From NCBI GenBank assembly GCA_937927675.1, contig CALBSG010000125.1:1-11411 (forward strand): 11,411 nucleotides of DNA, read 5' to 3'. How positions within the stretch are numbered: position 1 is the stretch's first letter; the number at the start of each line of letters is the position of its first letter. Below the pieces are notes generated by a model. That model was not told the DNA's origin. It did not search any database and was given only the letters and a program-made list of their open reading frames with translations. Positions 1 to 6,196 of this stretch are shown here, piece by piece. The stretch comes from an uncultured Paracoccaceae bacterium. Its GTDB lineage: Bacteria; Pseudomonadota; Alphaproteobacteria; Rhodobacterales; Rhodobacteraceae. Made by a program: the position numbers and the translations under genes.

Positions 1-1
1 G

Positions 2-181
2 TGGCATTCGGGCCTTTACGCAGGGTTTTTGCCCGCGCCAATTGTGCCCTGCACCGAGAATGGCCCCTCCTGCACCGGTGAGGCGCAGATGATCCTTGGC
101 CTGCCGATCCCCTATCTCTCAGCGGTCGCCTTTGCAGCGATCCTTGCCTGTCTCCTCTTGCCGAAAGGACACCGCCCATGA
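2..181 (+). CDS. dsbB: DsbB-family disulfide bond formation protein, 3' end only (partial)
   Basis: Only the last 59 codons are in the window; the 5' part lies upstream. DsbB is an inner-membrane quinone-linked oxidase that re-oxidises DsbA. The visible part starts with WHSGLYAGFLPAP, then a periplasmic loop with two cysteines six residues apart (PCTENGPSC), then a hydrophobic helix (IPYLSAVAFAAILACLLL) and a short basic tail. This matches the second periplasmic loop and last membrane helix of short DsbB proteins; the first CxxC pair is outside the window. The TGA overlaps the next ATG (ATGA), so it is probably translationally coupled to the DsbA-family gene. The partner gene supports the call. 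The fragment is too short to separate DsbB from other DsbB-like families with certainty. Confidence 0.8.
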   Translation, partial: WHSGLYAGFLPAPIVPCTENGPSCTGEAQMILGLPIPYLSAVAFAAILACLLLPKGHRP

Positions 182-837
182 ACCGCCGCACGCTTATCCT
201 TGGAGCCTCCGCACTTGGTGTTGCTGCCTTCGCGGGTGGCGCCTTCGTCCTGAAGCAGCGCCGCGACGCCGAGGCAGAAGCGGCGGCCGCCGCCACGCCA
301 ACCGAAGATCAGGCACTGTTGGTCCGTGACTATTCCCCCAGCTTCGGCCCCGCAGATGCGCCCGTCACACTGGTTGAATTTTTTGACCCCTCCTGCGAGG
401 CCTGCCGTGCCTACCACCCGGTGGTGCAGGAAATCCGGCGGCAGTTTCCGACTCAGGTCCGCGTTGTGTTGCGCTACACCGTCTTCCATGAAGGCTCGGA
501 CGAGGCCGTGCGCATCCTTGAAGCTGCGCGGATGCAGGACAAGTTCGAACCGGTGCTGGACGCGCTGCTGGAGCAGCAGCCCGGCTGGGCCGTTCATGGC
601 GCGCCAGAGATGGATGTCGCCTGGGAAATCGCCGGTGCCGCAGGTCTCAATCTAGATAAGGCGGAAACCGACCAGTTCTTCCCGGGGATCACCGGCATTC
701 TGAACCAGGACGCGGCCGATGTCGAAGCACTGGCCATCCGTCAGACCCCGACCTTCTTTCTGAACGGGAAGCGGCTGGAAAACTTCAGCGCCGAAAGCCT
801 GATCGCGGATGTCCGCTTTGCGGTGGAGAACAACTGA
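178..837 (+). CDS. DsbA-family thiol:disulfide oxidoreductase (exported)
   Basis: 219 residues. A thioredoxin-fold oxidoreductase that introduces disulfides into exported proteins and is re-oxidised by the DsbB-like protein encoded just upstream. The N-terminus has NRRTLILG followed by a hydrophobic stretch (about residues 5-25), a signal peptide or anchor with a Tat-like RR. An Ala/Glu-rich linker follows (30-45). The catalytic motif is FFDPSCEACRAYHP with C73 and C76 (CxxC); the cis-proline is T190-P191 in RQTPTFFLNGK. GAAAGGA at 163-169 ends 8 bases before the ATG and lies inside dsbB. It converges on mntR with only six bases between stop codons, so no separate terminator fits there. Thioredoxin-fold identity is firm; whether it acts as an oxidase (DsbA) or an isomerase/reductase is inferred from the dsbB partner. 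Confidence 0.93.
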   Translation: MNRRTLILGASALGVAAFAGGAFVLKQRRDAEAEAAAAATPTEDQALLVRDYSPSFGPADAPVTLVEFFDPSCEACRAYHPVVQEIRRQFPTQVRVVLRYTVFHEGSDEAVRILEAARMQDKFEPVLDALLEQQPGWAVHGAPEMDVAWEIAGAAGLNLDKAETDQFFPGITGILNQDAADVEALAIRQTPTFFLNGKRLENFSAESLIADVRFAVENN

Positions 838-843
838 CGGCGT

Positions 844-1296
844 TCAGGACCGGTTGGCGAAGGCCGAAAACAGGGCCAGCGTCCGCGCGCTCACGTGATG
901 CTCGATGCCCTCGGCATCGCGCTCCGCCGTCTCGGGATCGAGACCCAGACTGATGAGAAAACGCAGCACGATTTCGTGCCGACGCCGGCATTCCTGTGCC
1001 AGCGCACGCCCGTCTTCCGTCAGAAAGACCGACCGATACTTCGCGCGGGTGATCAGTCCCTCCCGCGCCAGACGGTCGAGCGTCTTGCTCACTGTCGGCA
1101 CCTTCACGCCAAGCCGCGCGGCGATGTCCACGGGCCGCGCCTCGCCTTGATCGTGGATCAACTCCGCGATCAGTTCGACGTAATCTTCGGCCAGCTCATT
1201 GCGCCGGGCTTCGCGCACGCCCTGAAACGCTCCGGCGCGCAGGTCCGCAGGCCGTTCATCCGATATGGCGTGGGGGGCAGGATTGAACTCTTTCAT
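844..1296 (-). CDS. mntR: MntR-type manganese-responsive transcriptional regulator (DtxR family)
   Basis: 150 residues from the ATG at 1296. An upstream in-frame extension exists but would cross the mntH promoter and lacks family similarity. MntR binds Mn(II) and represses Mn uptake genes. The N-terminal winged helix-turn-helix includes ARPVDIAARLGVKVPTVSKTLDRL (about 53-76) and the wing GLITRAKYRSVFLT; the C-terminal half is the metal-binding/dimerisation domain. All ligand positions of B. subtilis MntR have counterparts: D38 and E41 (EDYVE), H107 (RRHE), E129, E132 and H133 (EGIEHH). The D at the first position points to Mn rather than Fe selectivity (family knowledge). It is divergent from mntH across 118 bp that carry dyad symmetry, so it most likely represses mntH and perhaps itself. 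The ribosome binding site is weak. Confidence 0.93.
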   Translation of the reverse strand: MKEFNPAPHAISDERPADLRAGAFQGVREARRNELAEDYVELIAELIHDQGEARPVDIAARLGVKVPTVSKTLDRLAREGLITRAKYRSVFLTEDGRALAQECRRRHEIVLRFLISLGLDPETAERDAEGIEHHVSARTLALFSAFANRS

Positions 1297-1320
1297 CACG
1301 TCAGTCTCGCATGGGATGGA

Positions 1321-1349
1321 TTGACAAGTAAAGGCATAGGGCAGATTGT
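1321..1349 (+). promoter_or_regulatory. Candidate mntH promoter
   Basis: A perfect TTGACA lies at 1321-1326. With a 17-base spacer the -10 would be GATTGT at 1344-1349, only 3 of 6 matches to TATAAT. It sits 66 bases or more upstream of the mntH start. The -35 is convincing, the -10 is not, so this is a candidate only. The dyads at 1338-1363 overlap the -10 and start region, as expected for repression by MntR. Confidence 0.4.
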
Positions 1350-1363
1350 TAGCCCTGTCTAAC
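1338..1363. promoter_or_regulatory. Candidate MntR operator (overlapping dyads)
   Basis: Two overlapping inverted repeats lie in the mntR-mntH gap: AGGGC (1338-1342) with GCCCT (1352-1356), and GTTAG (1348-1352) with CTAAC (1359-1363) around a 6-base spacer. They fall on the proposed -10 of mntH. Seen directly: the symmetry. Inferred: that MntR is the protein that binds. The sequence is not an obvious copy of the E. coli MntR box. Confidence 0.45.
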
Positions 1364-1414
1364 TTTGTGCGCCAAGACTTTGGCGCGACCATATGACTGC
1401 AGAAAGCAAAATCC

Positions 1415-2740
1415 ATGTCCGCGAACGCTTGGCGTCGAGAGAGCGAGACACCATCCCTTTCGGAAGTCTTCCGCAGCATCGCGGTCGGCAACGGCGGCAC
1501 CAGCAGGTTTAGGCGCTTCCTTGCTTTCATCGGACCAGGCTACCTTGTGGCGGTGGGCTACATGGACCCCGGAAACTGGGCGACCTCGCTCGCGGGCGGG
1601 GCGGCCTTTGGCTACACGCTTTTATTCGTGGCCCTGCTGTCGAACATCATGGCGATCCTACTCCAGTCACTATGCGCGCGGCTCGCTGTCGCCTCGGGGC
1701 GCGATCTGGCGCAGGCCTGCCGCGATGCCTTCCCCAAGTGGATGTCGGTCCCACTGTGGGTGCTGGCGGAGGGGGCGATCATCGCCACGGACCTGGCAGA
1801 GGTGATCGGCACCGCCATCGGCCTGAACCTTTTGTTCGGGATTCCGCTGGAGATTGGCATCTTCATCACCGCTGCTGACGTGTTCCTGATCCTGTGGCTC
1901 CAGAACAAGGGCTTCCGCTGGATCGAGGCTCTGATCATCTCGCTTATGGCGCTAATCGCCGCCTGTTTCGTCGTGCTCATCGCGCAGGCTGATCCGGTGT
2001 GGGGTGAGGTCATCGCCGGGTTTGCCCCCAGCCGCGAGATCTTGGGCAACCCGACCATGCTCTATTTGGCGCTCGGGATCATCGGTGCGACCGTGATGCC
2101 GCATAACCTCTATCTGCATTCCGGCATCGTGCAGACCCGCGCCTTCGGCCTTGATATGCCTGCCAAGCGCGAGGCGCTGCGGATGGCGACATGGGACAGC
2201 ACCATCGCGCTTATGTTCGCTTTGACGATCAATGCCTCGATCCTGATCCTCGCGGCCGCCGCCTTCTACACCGTGGGCGAAAACGATGTGGCCGAGATCG
2301 ACAAGGCGCATCTTTTGCTGGAGCCGCTGCTGGGATCATCGCTCGCGCCGATCCTATTTGGGGTGGCGCTGTTGTGCGCGGGGCTCAACTCCACCGTCAC
2401 AGCCACCATGGCCGGGCAAATCGTGATGGAGGGGTTCATCAACCTGCGCATCGCACCTTGGGCGCGGCGGCTGATCACCCGCTGCCTTGCAATCCTGCCC
2501 GCCATCTTCGTGATCCTGCTCTACGGCAGCGAAGGCGTGGGTCAGCTTTTGATCCTGAGCCAGGTCGTTTTGTCGTTCCAACTGCCCTTTGCCATTGTGC
2601 CTTTGGTCATGTTCACCGCCAGCCGCGCCAAGATGGGTGAACTCGTGGCCCCGCGCTGGCTGACCGGCCTGTGCTGGCTGATCGCGGCTGTCATCATCGT
2701 GCTGAACATAAACCTGCTGTCTACCGTTCTGTTAGGCTGA
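1415..2740 (+). CDS. mntH: Nramp-family Mn(II)/H+ symporter MntH
   Basis: 441 residues, normal for bacterial Nramp. It imports Mn(II) (and less well Fe(II)) across the inner membrane with protons. The first 35 residues are a cytoplasmic tail; the first membrane helix then carries the metal-binding motif D51-P52-G53-N54 (GYMDPGNWATSLAGG). Helix 6 carries M228-P229-H230-N231 (VMPHNLYLHSG); the Met there is the ligand that favours transition metals over Ca and Mg. EGAIIATDLAEVIGTAIGLN (119-138) is the usual Nramp segment. About eleven hydrophobic helices follow to the C-terminus. The start ATG fits the family; the ribosome binding site (AGAAAG) is modest. An ATG at 1393 is in another frame and dies early. 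It is divergent from mntR and probably repressed by it in high Mn. Confidence 0.96.
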   Translation: MSANAWRRESETPSLSEVFRSIAVGNGGTSRFRRFLAFIGPGYLVAVGYMDPGNWATSLAGGAAFGYTLLFVALLSNIMAILLQSLCARLAVASGRDLAQACRDAFPKWMSVPLWVLAEGAIIATDLAEVIGTAIGLNLLFGIPLEIGIFITAADVFLILWLQNKGFRWIEALIISLMALIAACFVVLIAQADPVWGEVIAGFAPSREILGNPTMLYLALGIIGATVMPHNLYLHSGIVQTRAFGLDMPAKREALRMATWDSTIALMFALTINASILILAAAAFYTVGENDVAEIDKAHLLLEPLLGSSLAPILFGVALLCAGLNSTVTATMAGQIVMEGFINLRIAPWARRLITRCLAILPAIFVILLYGSEGVGQLLILSQVVLSFQLPFAIVPLVMFTASRAKMGELVAPRWLTGLCWLIAAVIIVLNINLLSTVLLG

Positions 2741-2825
2741 CTCCAGCAAATTCCATCCAGTTACGCAAGGTAAAGCCGGTCACGGAATCTCGCTTGAAGT
2801 GCAAGGGTATGGCCGTGCAGCGTAA
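2741..2825. other. Short convergent intergenic region
   Basis: This 85-base gap lies between the ends of mntH (plus) and the L,D-transpeptidase gene (minus). A transcription terminator would be expected, but I see no strong GC stem with a T-run on either strand, only a weak CTTG/CAAG mini-hairpin. Confidence 0.5.
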
Positions 2826-3419
2826 TCAGATCAGCAGCACCTGAGTGCCGACTTGCGCAATGTCGTAGAGTTCGATGACATGCTCGTTGTACAGACCGAT
2901 GCAGCCATTCGATGATCTGCGTCCTATCTTTCGGGTGTCGTGAGTACCGTGGATCAAGTAGGCTGGCCAGGACAGATACAATCCGCGGACACCAAGCGGG
3001 TTGTCCTTGGATCCGCCTTCGACCATCTTCGGCCAGTCCGGGTTGCGCTCGAGCATCGAAGCCGTTGGGCGCCACGGCGGGTTCACGGCCTTGCGGACAA
3101 TCTCGGTCCGCCCGAGCCGGGTCAGTTCCTCGGACAGAGGGACGGATGAGGGATATAGCAGGTAAATCGACTGATCCTCTGACCAATAATGGAGTGCACG
3201 TGACTTGGTATCCGCCAGAATTGCACCACCCCGAGTATTCTCAAAATAGTCCTGCCACTGCGGCATCCGGAAGCTGGACACGTTGTTCCGCACGCTGCTT
3301 GACGCGGGAGCTTGAAACTCCGTGCTGCCTTCCTGCGCCCAGGCTGGCAGGGATGCAAAACTGGCCACCCCGATTGCGCCCCTCAGCAAAGCCCGCCGCT
3401 TCATCAAATCGCTGGTCAT
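2826..3419 (-). CDS. L,D-transpeptidase (YkuD domain), exported
   Basis: 197 residues. These enzymes make 3-3 crosslinks in peptidoglycan or attach proteins to it in the periplasm. The N-terminus MKRRALLRGAIGVASFASLPAWA (residues 6-28) is a signal peptide with a Tat-like RR, probably cleaved after AWA. The YkuD catalytic region is near the C-terminus: H157 in IHGT, then GRRSSNGCIGL with the active-site C173. SNGC replaces the more common SHGC. No LysM or other wall-binding domain is present. The start at 3419 has a strong GGAGGAG ribosome binding site; the open frame extends to 3548 but without family similarity. It is divergent from lnt and the copper genes. Its context suggests a spare or copper-tolerant enzyme, which is inference. 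Confidence 0.9.
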   Translation of the reverse strand: MTSDLMKRRALLRGAIGVASFASLPAWAQEGSTEFQAPASSSVRNNVSSFRMPQWQDYFENTRGGAILADTKSRALHYWSEDQSIYLLYPSSVPLSEELTRLGRTEIVRKAVNPPWRPTASMLERNPDWPKMVEGGSKDNPLGVRGLYLSWPAYLIHGTHDTRKIGRRSSNGCIGLYNEHVIELYDIAQVGTQVLLI

Positions 3420-3425
3420 GGAACA

Positions 3426-3432
3426 CTCCTCC
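3426..3432 (-). promoter_or_regulatory. Strong ribosome binding site of the L,D-transpeptidase gene
   Basis: Read on the minus strand this is GGAGGAG, ending 6 bases before the ATG at 3419-3417. It decides the start and argues against the longer open frame that begins at 3548. Confidence 0.8.
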
Positions 3433-3762
3433 AAGCGCTTTTCGAGTGTGAGTATCGTTCGCTCGTGGACGAGGCAAATCAAACAGCCGTTAGCACGCGG
3501 CACTCGGGGCGATGAGCGCGACCATCCTTTCTCCCCGCAACCGCACACTAGTTTATCTGGCGGCTTGCAAGCGACGAAGATGTCCCACCAACTCTTGGTC
3601 GTTTTGTTCTAAGCGGAAGATCCTTCCACAGTTTCAAGCCCACGTCGAAAATCGACCGCTGCGCCACCAATCTGACAATGCCGTGATCTTCGAACATATG
3701 CGTTGCACCTCAAGCTACTAGAGCAGCTATCCATCCCTCCCATTTTAGGGGTTGTGGCAAGA
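3433..3762. other. Divergent intergenic region between L,D-transpeptidase and lnt
   Basis: About 330 bases without a convincing gene; the small frames here have no recognisable protein character. It must hold the promoters of the L,D-transpeptidase gene (minus) and of the lnt operon (plus). I could not fix a -35/-10 pair on either strand. Visible symmetry: the perfect 10-bp palindrome GCTTGCAAGC at 3563-3572 and the inverted repeat CTCGT-GG-ACGAG at 3462-3473. The stretch from about 3590 to 3750 is less GC-rich than the flanking genes. No CueR- or CopY-type operator is recognisable by eye. Confidence 0.5.
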
Positions 3763-5325
3763 ATGTACGTTTCAAGCGCACACCAGTTCTCGAGCCGGAA
3801 GCCTGTCCAAAGCTGGGCCAGTTTGGGGGCCGCCATCGTGGCAGGTGTCCTTTTCGTCTTGGCTCTGCAGCCATACTCGATCTTGCCACTTGCGCTGATC
3901 GCCTTTGCTCTGCTGGCAGTGTTGGTGCGTCGCGCATCCGGTTTCATCGCGTTCAGGCTGGGATACTTCTTCGGCCTCGGTCAATTCGTGCCCGGGCTTT
4001 TCTGGATCACCGAAAGTTTTCAGGTTGAGGCGGACCGGTTCGGTTGGCTGGCTCTGCCGGCGGTTCTTGGTCTTTCGGCGCTTCTGTCGGTCTTTCCTGC
4101 CCTGGCCTGCGCTCTGGCGGCACGGATGGAACGCGCCGGGTTGTCGTTGGCGCTCTCAATGGCGACAAGCTGGACCGCCACGGAGTGGCTGCGAGGCCAT
4201 GTTCTCACCGGGTTTCCCTGGAACCTGGCTGCCTACACACTCTCTGACTGGCCGGTCGCTGCGCAGGCTTCCTCTGTCTTCGGAAGCTACGGCCTGGGAT
4301 TTCTTCTGGTGCTCTGCGCCGCGCTGGCCGGACTGGCTTTTGTCTCGGCCGCCGACGGGAAACGCATCAGCCGCCTCGCCACTGCGGGCGCGATCGCCTT
4401 GTCGGTGACCGCATTTGGTGCAATGCGCTTGCTGTTCGCCGATGTGCCGTCAGAGCGCGGCGCGCAAATCCGTGTCGTCCAGCCGAACATCGCACAGAGT
4501 GCCAAATGGGATGATGCCACCCGAAACTCAAACATCCTGAAACTCATCGCGCTTTCGGCCCAGCCCGGCGACTTCGACATTCTGCTCTGGCCGGAAACCG
4601 CTTGGCCAGGGTTCCTGGCAGAGGATGCCGGTGCCCGGGCAATGTTGGGCTGGCTCTTGCCCGAGACCGGCGTCTTGCTGACAGGCAGCCCGGAACGGGA
4701 GGAAACCGGGGCCGGGACAGTCTACCGGAATGCCGTGCTTGCTATCTCTCGTGACGGCACCATTCTGACGCGCTATGCCAAGCATCATCTCGTTCCGTTC
4801 GGTGAGTACATTCCGTGGCGGAACCTTTTGCCCCTTCAGCGTCTGGTTCAATCGCTCGGAGACTTCACGCCGGGGCCAGGGCCCCGGACACTGGCGTTCG
4901 GCCCACACCCCTATGCAGGGATCGCAATCTGCTATGAGATCATTTTTCCCGGACACGTGGTCGATGATGCGATCAGACCGGACTGGATCTTCAACGCGAC
5001 AAACGACGCTTGGTTCGGTGCCTCGATCGGGCCATGGCAGCATTTGGCATCGGCCCGGATGCGGGCCATTGAAGAGGGCCTGCCTCTCGTCCGGGCCGCC
5101 AACACGGGAATTTCGGCAGTGGTTGATTCCTACGGGGCAACATTGGCCATGCTCGAAATCGACACGTCAGGCGTGATCGACATCCGCTTGCCCCGCCCAT
5201 TGCCCGCAACCATCTACGCCCGCTTCGGAGACTGGGCGCTTCTCATTATTATGCTCACTTCATGGGCCATCAGTGGCTACTGGGCCCGCCGGCACCGGGC
5301 AAACCTGAAAAGTGTATCGAAATGA
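3763..5325 (+). CDS. lnt: Apolipoprotein N-acyltransferase Lnt (CutE family)
   Basis: 520 residues from the ATG at 3763, close to the roughly 510 of E. coli Lnt. Lnt adds the third acyl chain to the N-terminal Cys of diacylated lipoproteins at the periplasmic face of the inner membrane; its E. coli gene was also named cutE because mutants are copper sensitive. The N-terminal half is a membrane domain of several helices with FPWNLAAY; the C-terminal half is the carbon-nitrogen hydrolase domain. The catalytic triad is present: E278 (LLWPETAWP), K340 (AKHHLVPFGEYIP) and C390 (IAICYEIIFP). A last helix ends the protein. AGGGG at 3747-3751 lies 11 bases before this ATG; a TTG at 3703 would add 20 residues but has no ribosome binding site. 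Its stop overlaps the next ATG. Probably a second copy beside the housekeeping gene (inference). Confidence 0.94.
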   Translation: MYVSSAHQFSSRKPVQSWASLGAAIVAGVLFVLALQPYSILPLALIAFALLAVLVRRASGFIAFRLGYFFGLGQFVPGLFWITESFQVEADRFGWLALPAVLGLSALLSVFPALACALAARMERAGLSLALSMATSWTATEWLRGHVLTGFPWNLAAYTLSDWPVAAQASSVFGSYGLGFLLVLCAALAGLAFVSAADGKRISRLATAGAIALSVTAFGAMRLLFADVPSERGAQIRVVQPNIAQSAKWDDATRNSNILKLIALSAQPGDFDILLWPETAWPGFLAEDAGARAMLGWLLPETGVLLTGSPEREETGAGTVYRNAVLAISRDGTILTRYAKHHLVPFGEYIPWRNLLPLQRLVQSLGDFTPGPGPRTLAFGPHPYAGIAICYEIIFPGHVVDDAIRPDWIFNATNDAWFGASIGPWQHLASARMRAIEEGLPLVRAANTGISAVVDSYGATLAMLEIDTSGVIDIRLPRPLPATIYARFGDWALLIIMLTSWAISGYWARRHRANLKSVSK

Positions 5326-5495
5326 TCGGGGCGCTCTTTGCAACCATCGGGTTCATTTGGGGTTACCTCGTTGCGCGGCGGCGGGGCGGAAAGACCCTCG
5401 ACCGCTTGCAGTATGGCGCAGGCTTTGCCATCGCCTTCGGGCTGTTCGGCACCCTCCTCGGAATCGCCCTCGCAAGGTATCTTGGGGCAGCCTGA
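5322..5495 (+). CDS. Small two-helix membrane protein, unknown function
   Basis: 57 residues. The ATG overlaps the lnt stop (ATGA), which argues for a real, coupled gene and fixes the start inside a longer open frame. The sequence shows one hydrophobic helix (residues 1-17, with GFIWGYLVA), a basic loop RRRGGK and polar LDRLQYG, then a second Gly-rich helix (about 31-53, AGFAIAFGLFGTLLGIALA). By the positive-inside rule the loop faces the cytoplasm. I do not recognise a named family. It might be a small partner of Lnt or of the copper-handling proteins, but nothing in the sequence assigns a role; there are no Cys or His metal ligands and a single Met at the start. Confidence 0.75.
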   Translation: MIGALFATIGFIWGYLVARRRGGKTLDRLQYGAGFAIAFGLFGTLLGIALARYLGAA

Positions 5496-5541
5496 TCGGC
5501 GAAACCTTGCCGGTCCTGAAACTCTCACCTTCTTGTCGGTT

Positions 5542-5564
5542 GAACCTCTAGTTGCTCGAGGTTC
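5542..5564 (+). promoter_or_regulatory. Inverted repeat upstream of the first SCO gene
   Basis: GAACCTC (5542-5548) pairs exactly with GAGGTTC (5558-5564) around a 9-base loop. No T-run follows, so it is not a standard intrinsic terminator. It sits in the only sizeable gap (104 bases) of the lnt-to-DUF411 gene set and could be an operator or an RNA stem. Confidence 0.4.
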
Positions 5565-5584
5565 TAGACGGCAGGCTGTTCTCT

Positions 5585-5596
5585 CAGTCCGGACTG
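5585..5596. promoter_or_regulatory. Perfect 12-bp palindrome just before the first SCO start
   Basis: CAGTCCGGACTG is a perfect 12-bp palindrome ending 3 bases before the ATG at 5600. As DNA it could bind a dimeric regulator; as RNA its position would cover the ribosome binding region (its GGA is the only purine-rich motif there). Function is inferred. Confidence 0.4.
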
Positions 5597-5599
5597 TTC

Positions 5600-6193
5600 A
5601 TGCGTCTTCGTTCTCTTCAGATTATCCTTTGGATCGCCGCCACTGCGGCGGTCATCACGTTTTTGGCGGTGCGGTGGTGGCCTGCAACGGACGACACCGC
5701 AACAGCTGATTCAGCCTTTATGCCTACCTTCGCGCTTGCAGACAGCGAAGGCCGTATGCGCACGACTGCCGAATTTCGCGGAAAGTTCCTGTTGGTGTTC
5801 TTCGGCTTTACAAGCTGCCCGGATGTCTGTCCGACGACGCTCTCCGAAGTCGCTCAGGTCATGGATGATCTTGGATCTGCCGCGGGATCGGTGCAGCCGA
5901 TTTTCATTTCGATCGATCCCGAACGGGACAGGCGTCTGGGGCTGGCCGACTACACAACGGCCTTTCATCCAGCGATCCTTGCTTTGGCAGGAAGCGAAGA
6001 GGATACAAAGTCTGCGGCCGCAAGCTTCAAGATCTTCTACGAGCAGGAGGCCGACACTTCGTCGCCGGACGGATACACGATGGCGCACAGCCCTAGCCTT
6101 TATCTCATCGGCCCAGACGGGGAGTGGCTGCGTCAATTCACCTACGGTACATCTGCTGCCGAAATCGTTTCCGACCTTCTAACAAGGCTCTGA
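5600..6193 (+). CDS. SCO1/SenC/PrrC-family copper chaperone (first copy)
   Basis: 197 residues from the ATG at 5600; an in-frame TTG at 5552 would add 16 polar residues before the signal. SCO proteins are membrane-anchored thioredoxin-fold proteins that bind Cu in the periplasm and deliver it to the CuA site of cytochrome oxidase, or act as thiol reductases. The N-terminus has one hydrophobic helix (residues 5-25). The metal site is complete: C73 and C77 (FTSCPDVCPTTLS) and the distal H163 (TMAHSPSLYLI). IFISIDPERD (101-110) is the usual family motif. The gene stops 3 bases before the PCu(A)C gene, so they are surely co-expressed. It is about the same size as the second SCO protein but only moderately alike outside the motifs, so this is not a recent tandem duplication. 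Confidence 0.93.
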   Translation: MRLRSLQIILWIAATAAVITFLAVRWWPATDDTATADSAFMPTFALADSEGRMRTTAEFRGKFLLVFFGFTSCPDVCPTTLSEVAQVMDDLGSAAGSVQPIFISIDPERDRRLGLADYTTAFHPAILALAGSEEDTKSAAASFKIFYEQEADTSSPDGYTMAHSPSLYLIGPDGEWLRQFTYGTSAAEIVSDLLTRL

Positions 6194-6196
6194 CCC

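Noticed and set aside
1297..1530. N-terminal extension of mntR to 228 residues
   Set aside because: It crosses the mntH start and the promoter region and has no family similarity; the ATG at 1296 gives the normal MntR length.
2741..2825. Bidirectional terminator between mntH and the L,D-transpeptidase gene
   Set aside because: No stem strong enough, and no T-run on either strand.
2912..3451. 179-codon plus-strand frame opposite the L,D-transpeptidase
   Set aside because: A shadow frame; the minus-strand frame has the YkuD motif, a signal peptide and a ribosome binding site.
3420..3548. Extended start of the L,D-transpeptidase
   Set aside because: The strong GGAGGAG directly upstream of 3419 and the signal peptide decide for the shorter form.
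3563..3572. Palindrome GCTTGCAAGC as a copper-regulator operator
   Set aside because: Only 10 bp, with no flanking symmetry or promoter spacing like a MerR/CueR site; kept only as a note in the intergenic entry.
3703..3762. TTG start of lnt giving 540 residues
   Set aside because: No ribosome binding site; the ATG at 3763 has AGGGG upstream and gives the usual Lnt length.
4528..5043. 171-codon minus-strand frame inside lnt
   Set aside because: A shadow of the lnt catalytic domain, whose triad is intact in the plus frame.
5552..5599. TTG start of the first SCO gene
   Set aside because: The added 16 residues are not signal-like, and the region is occupied by inverted repeats.
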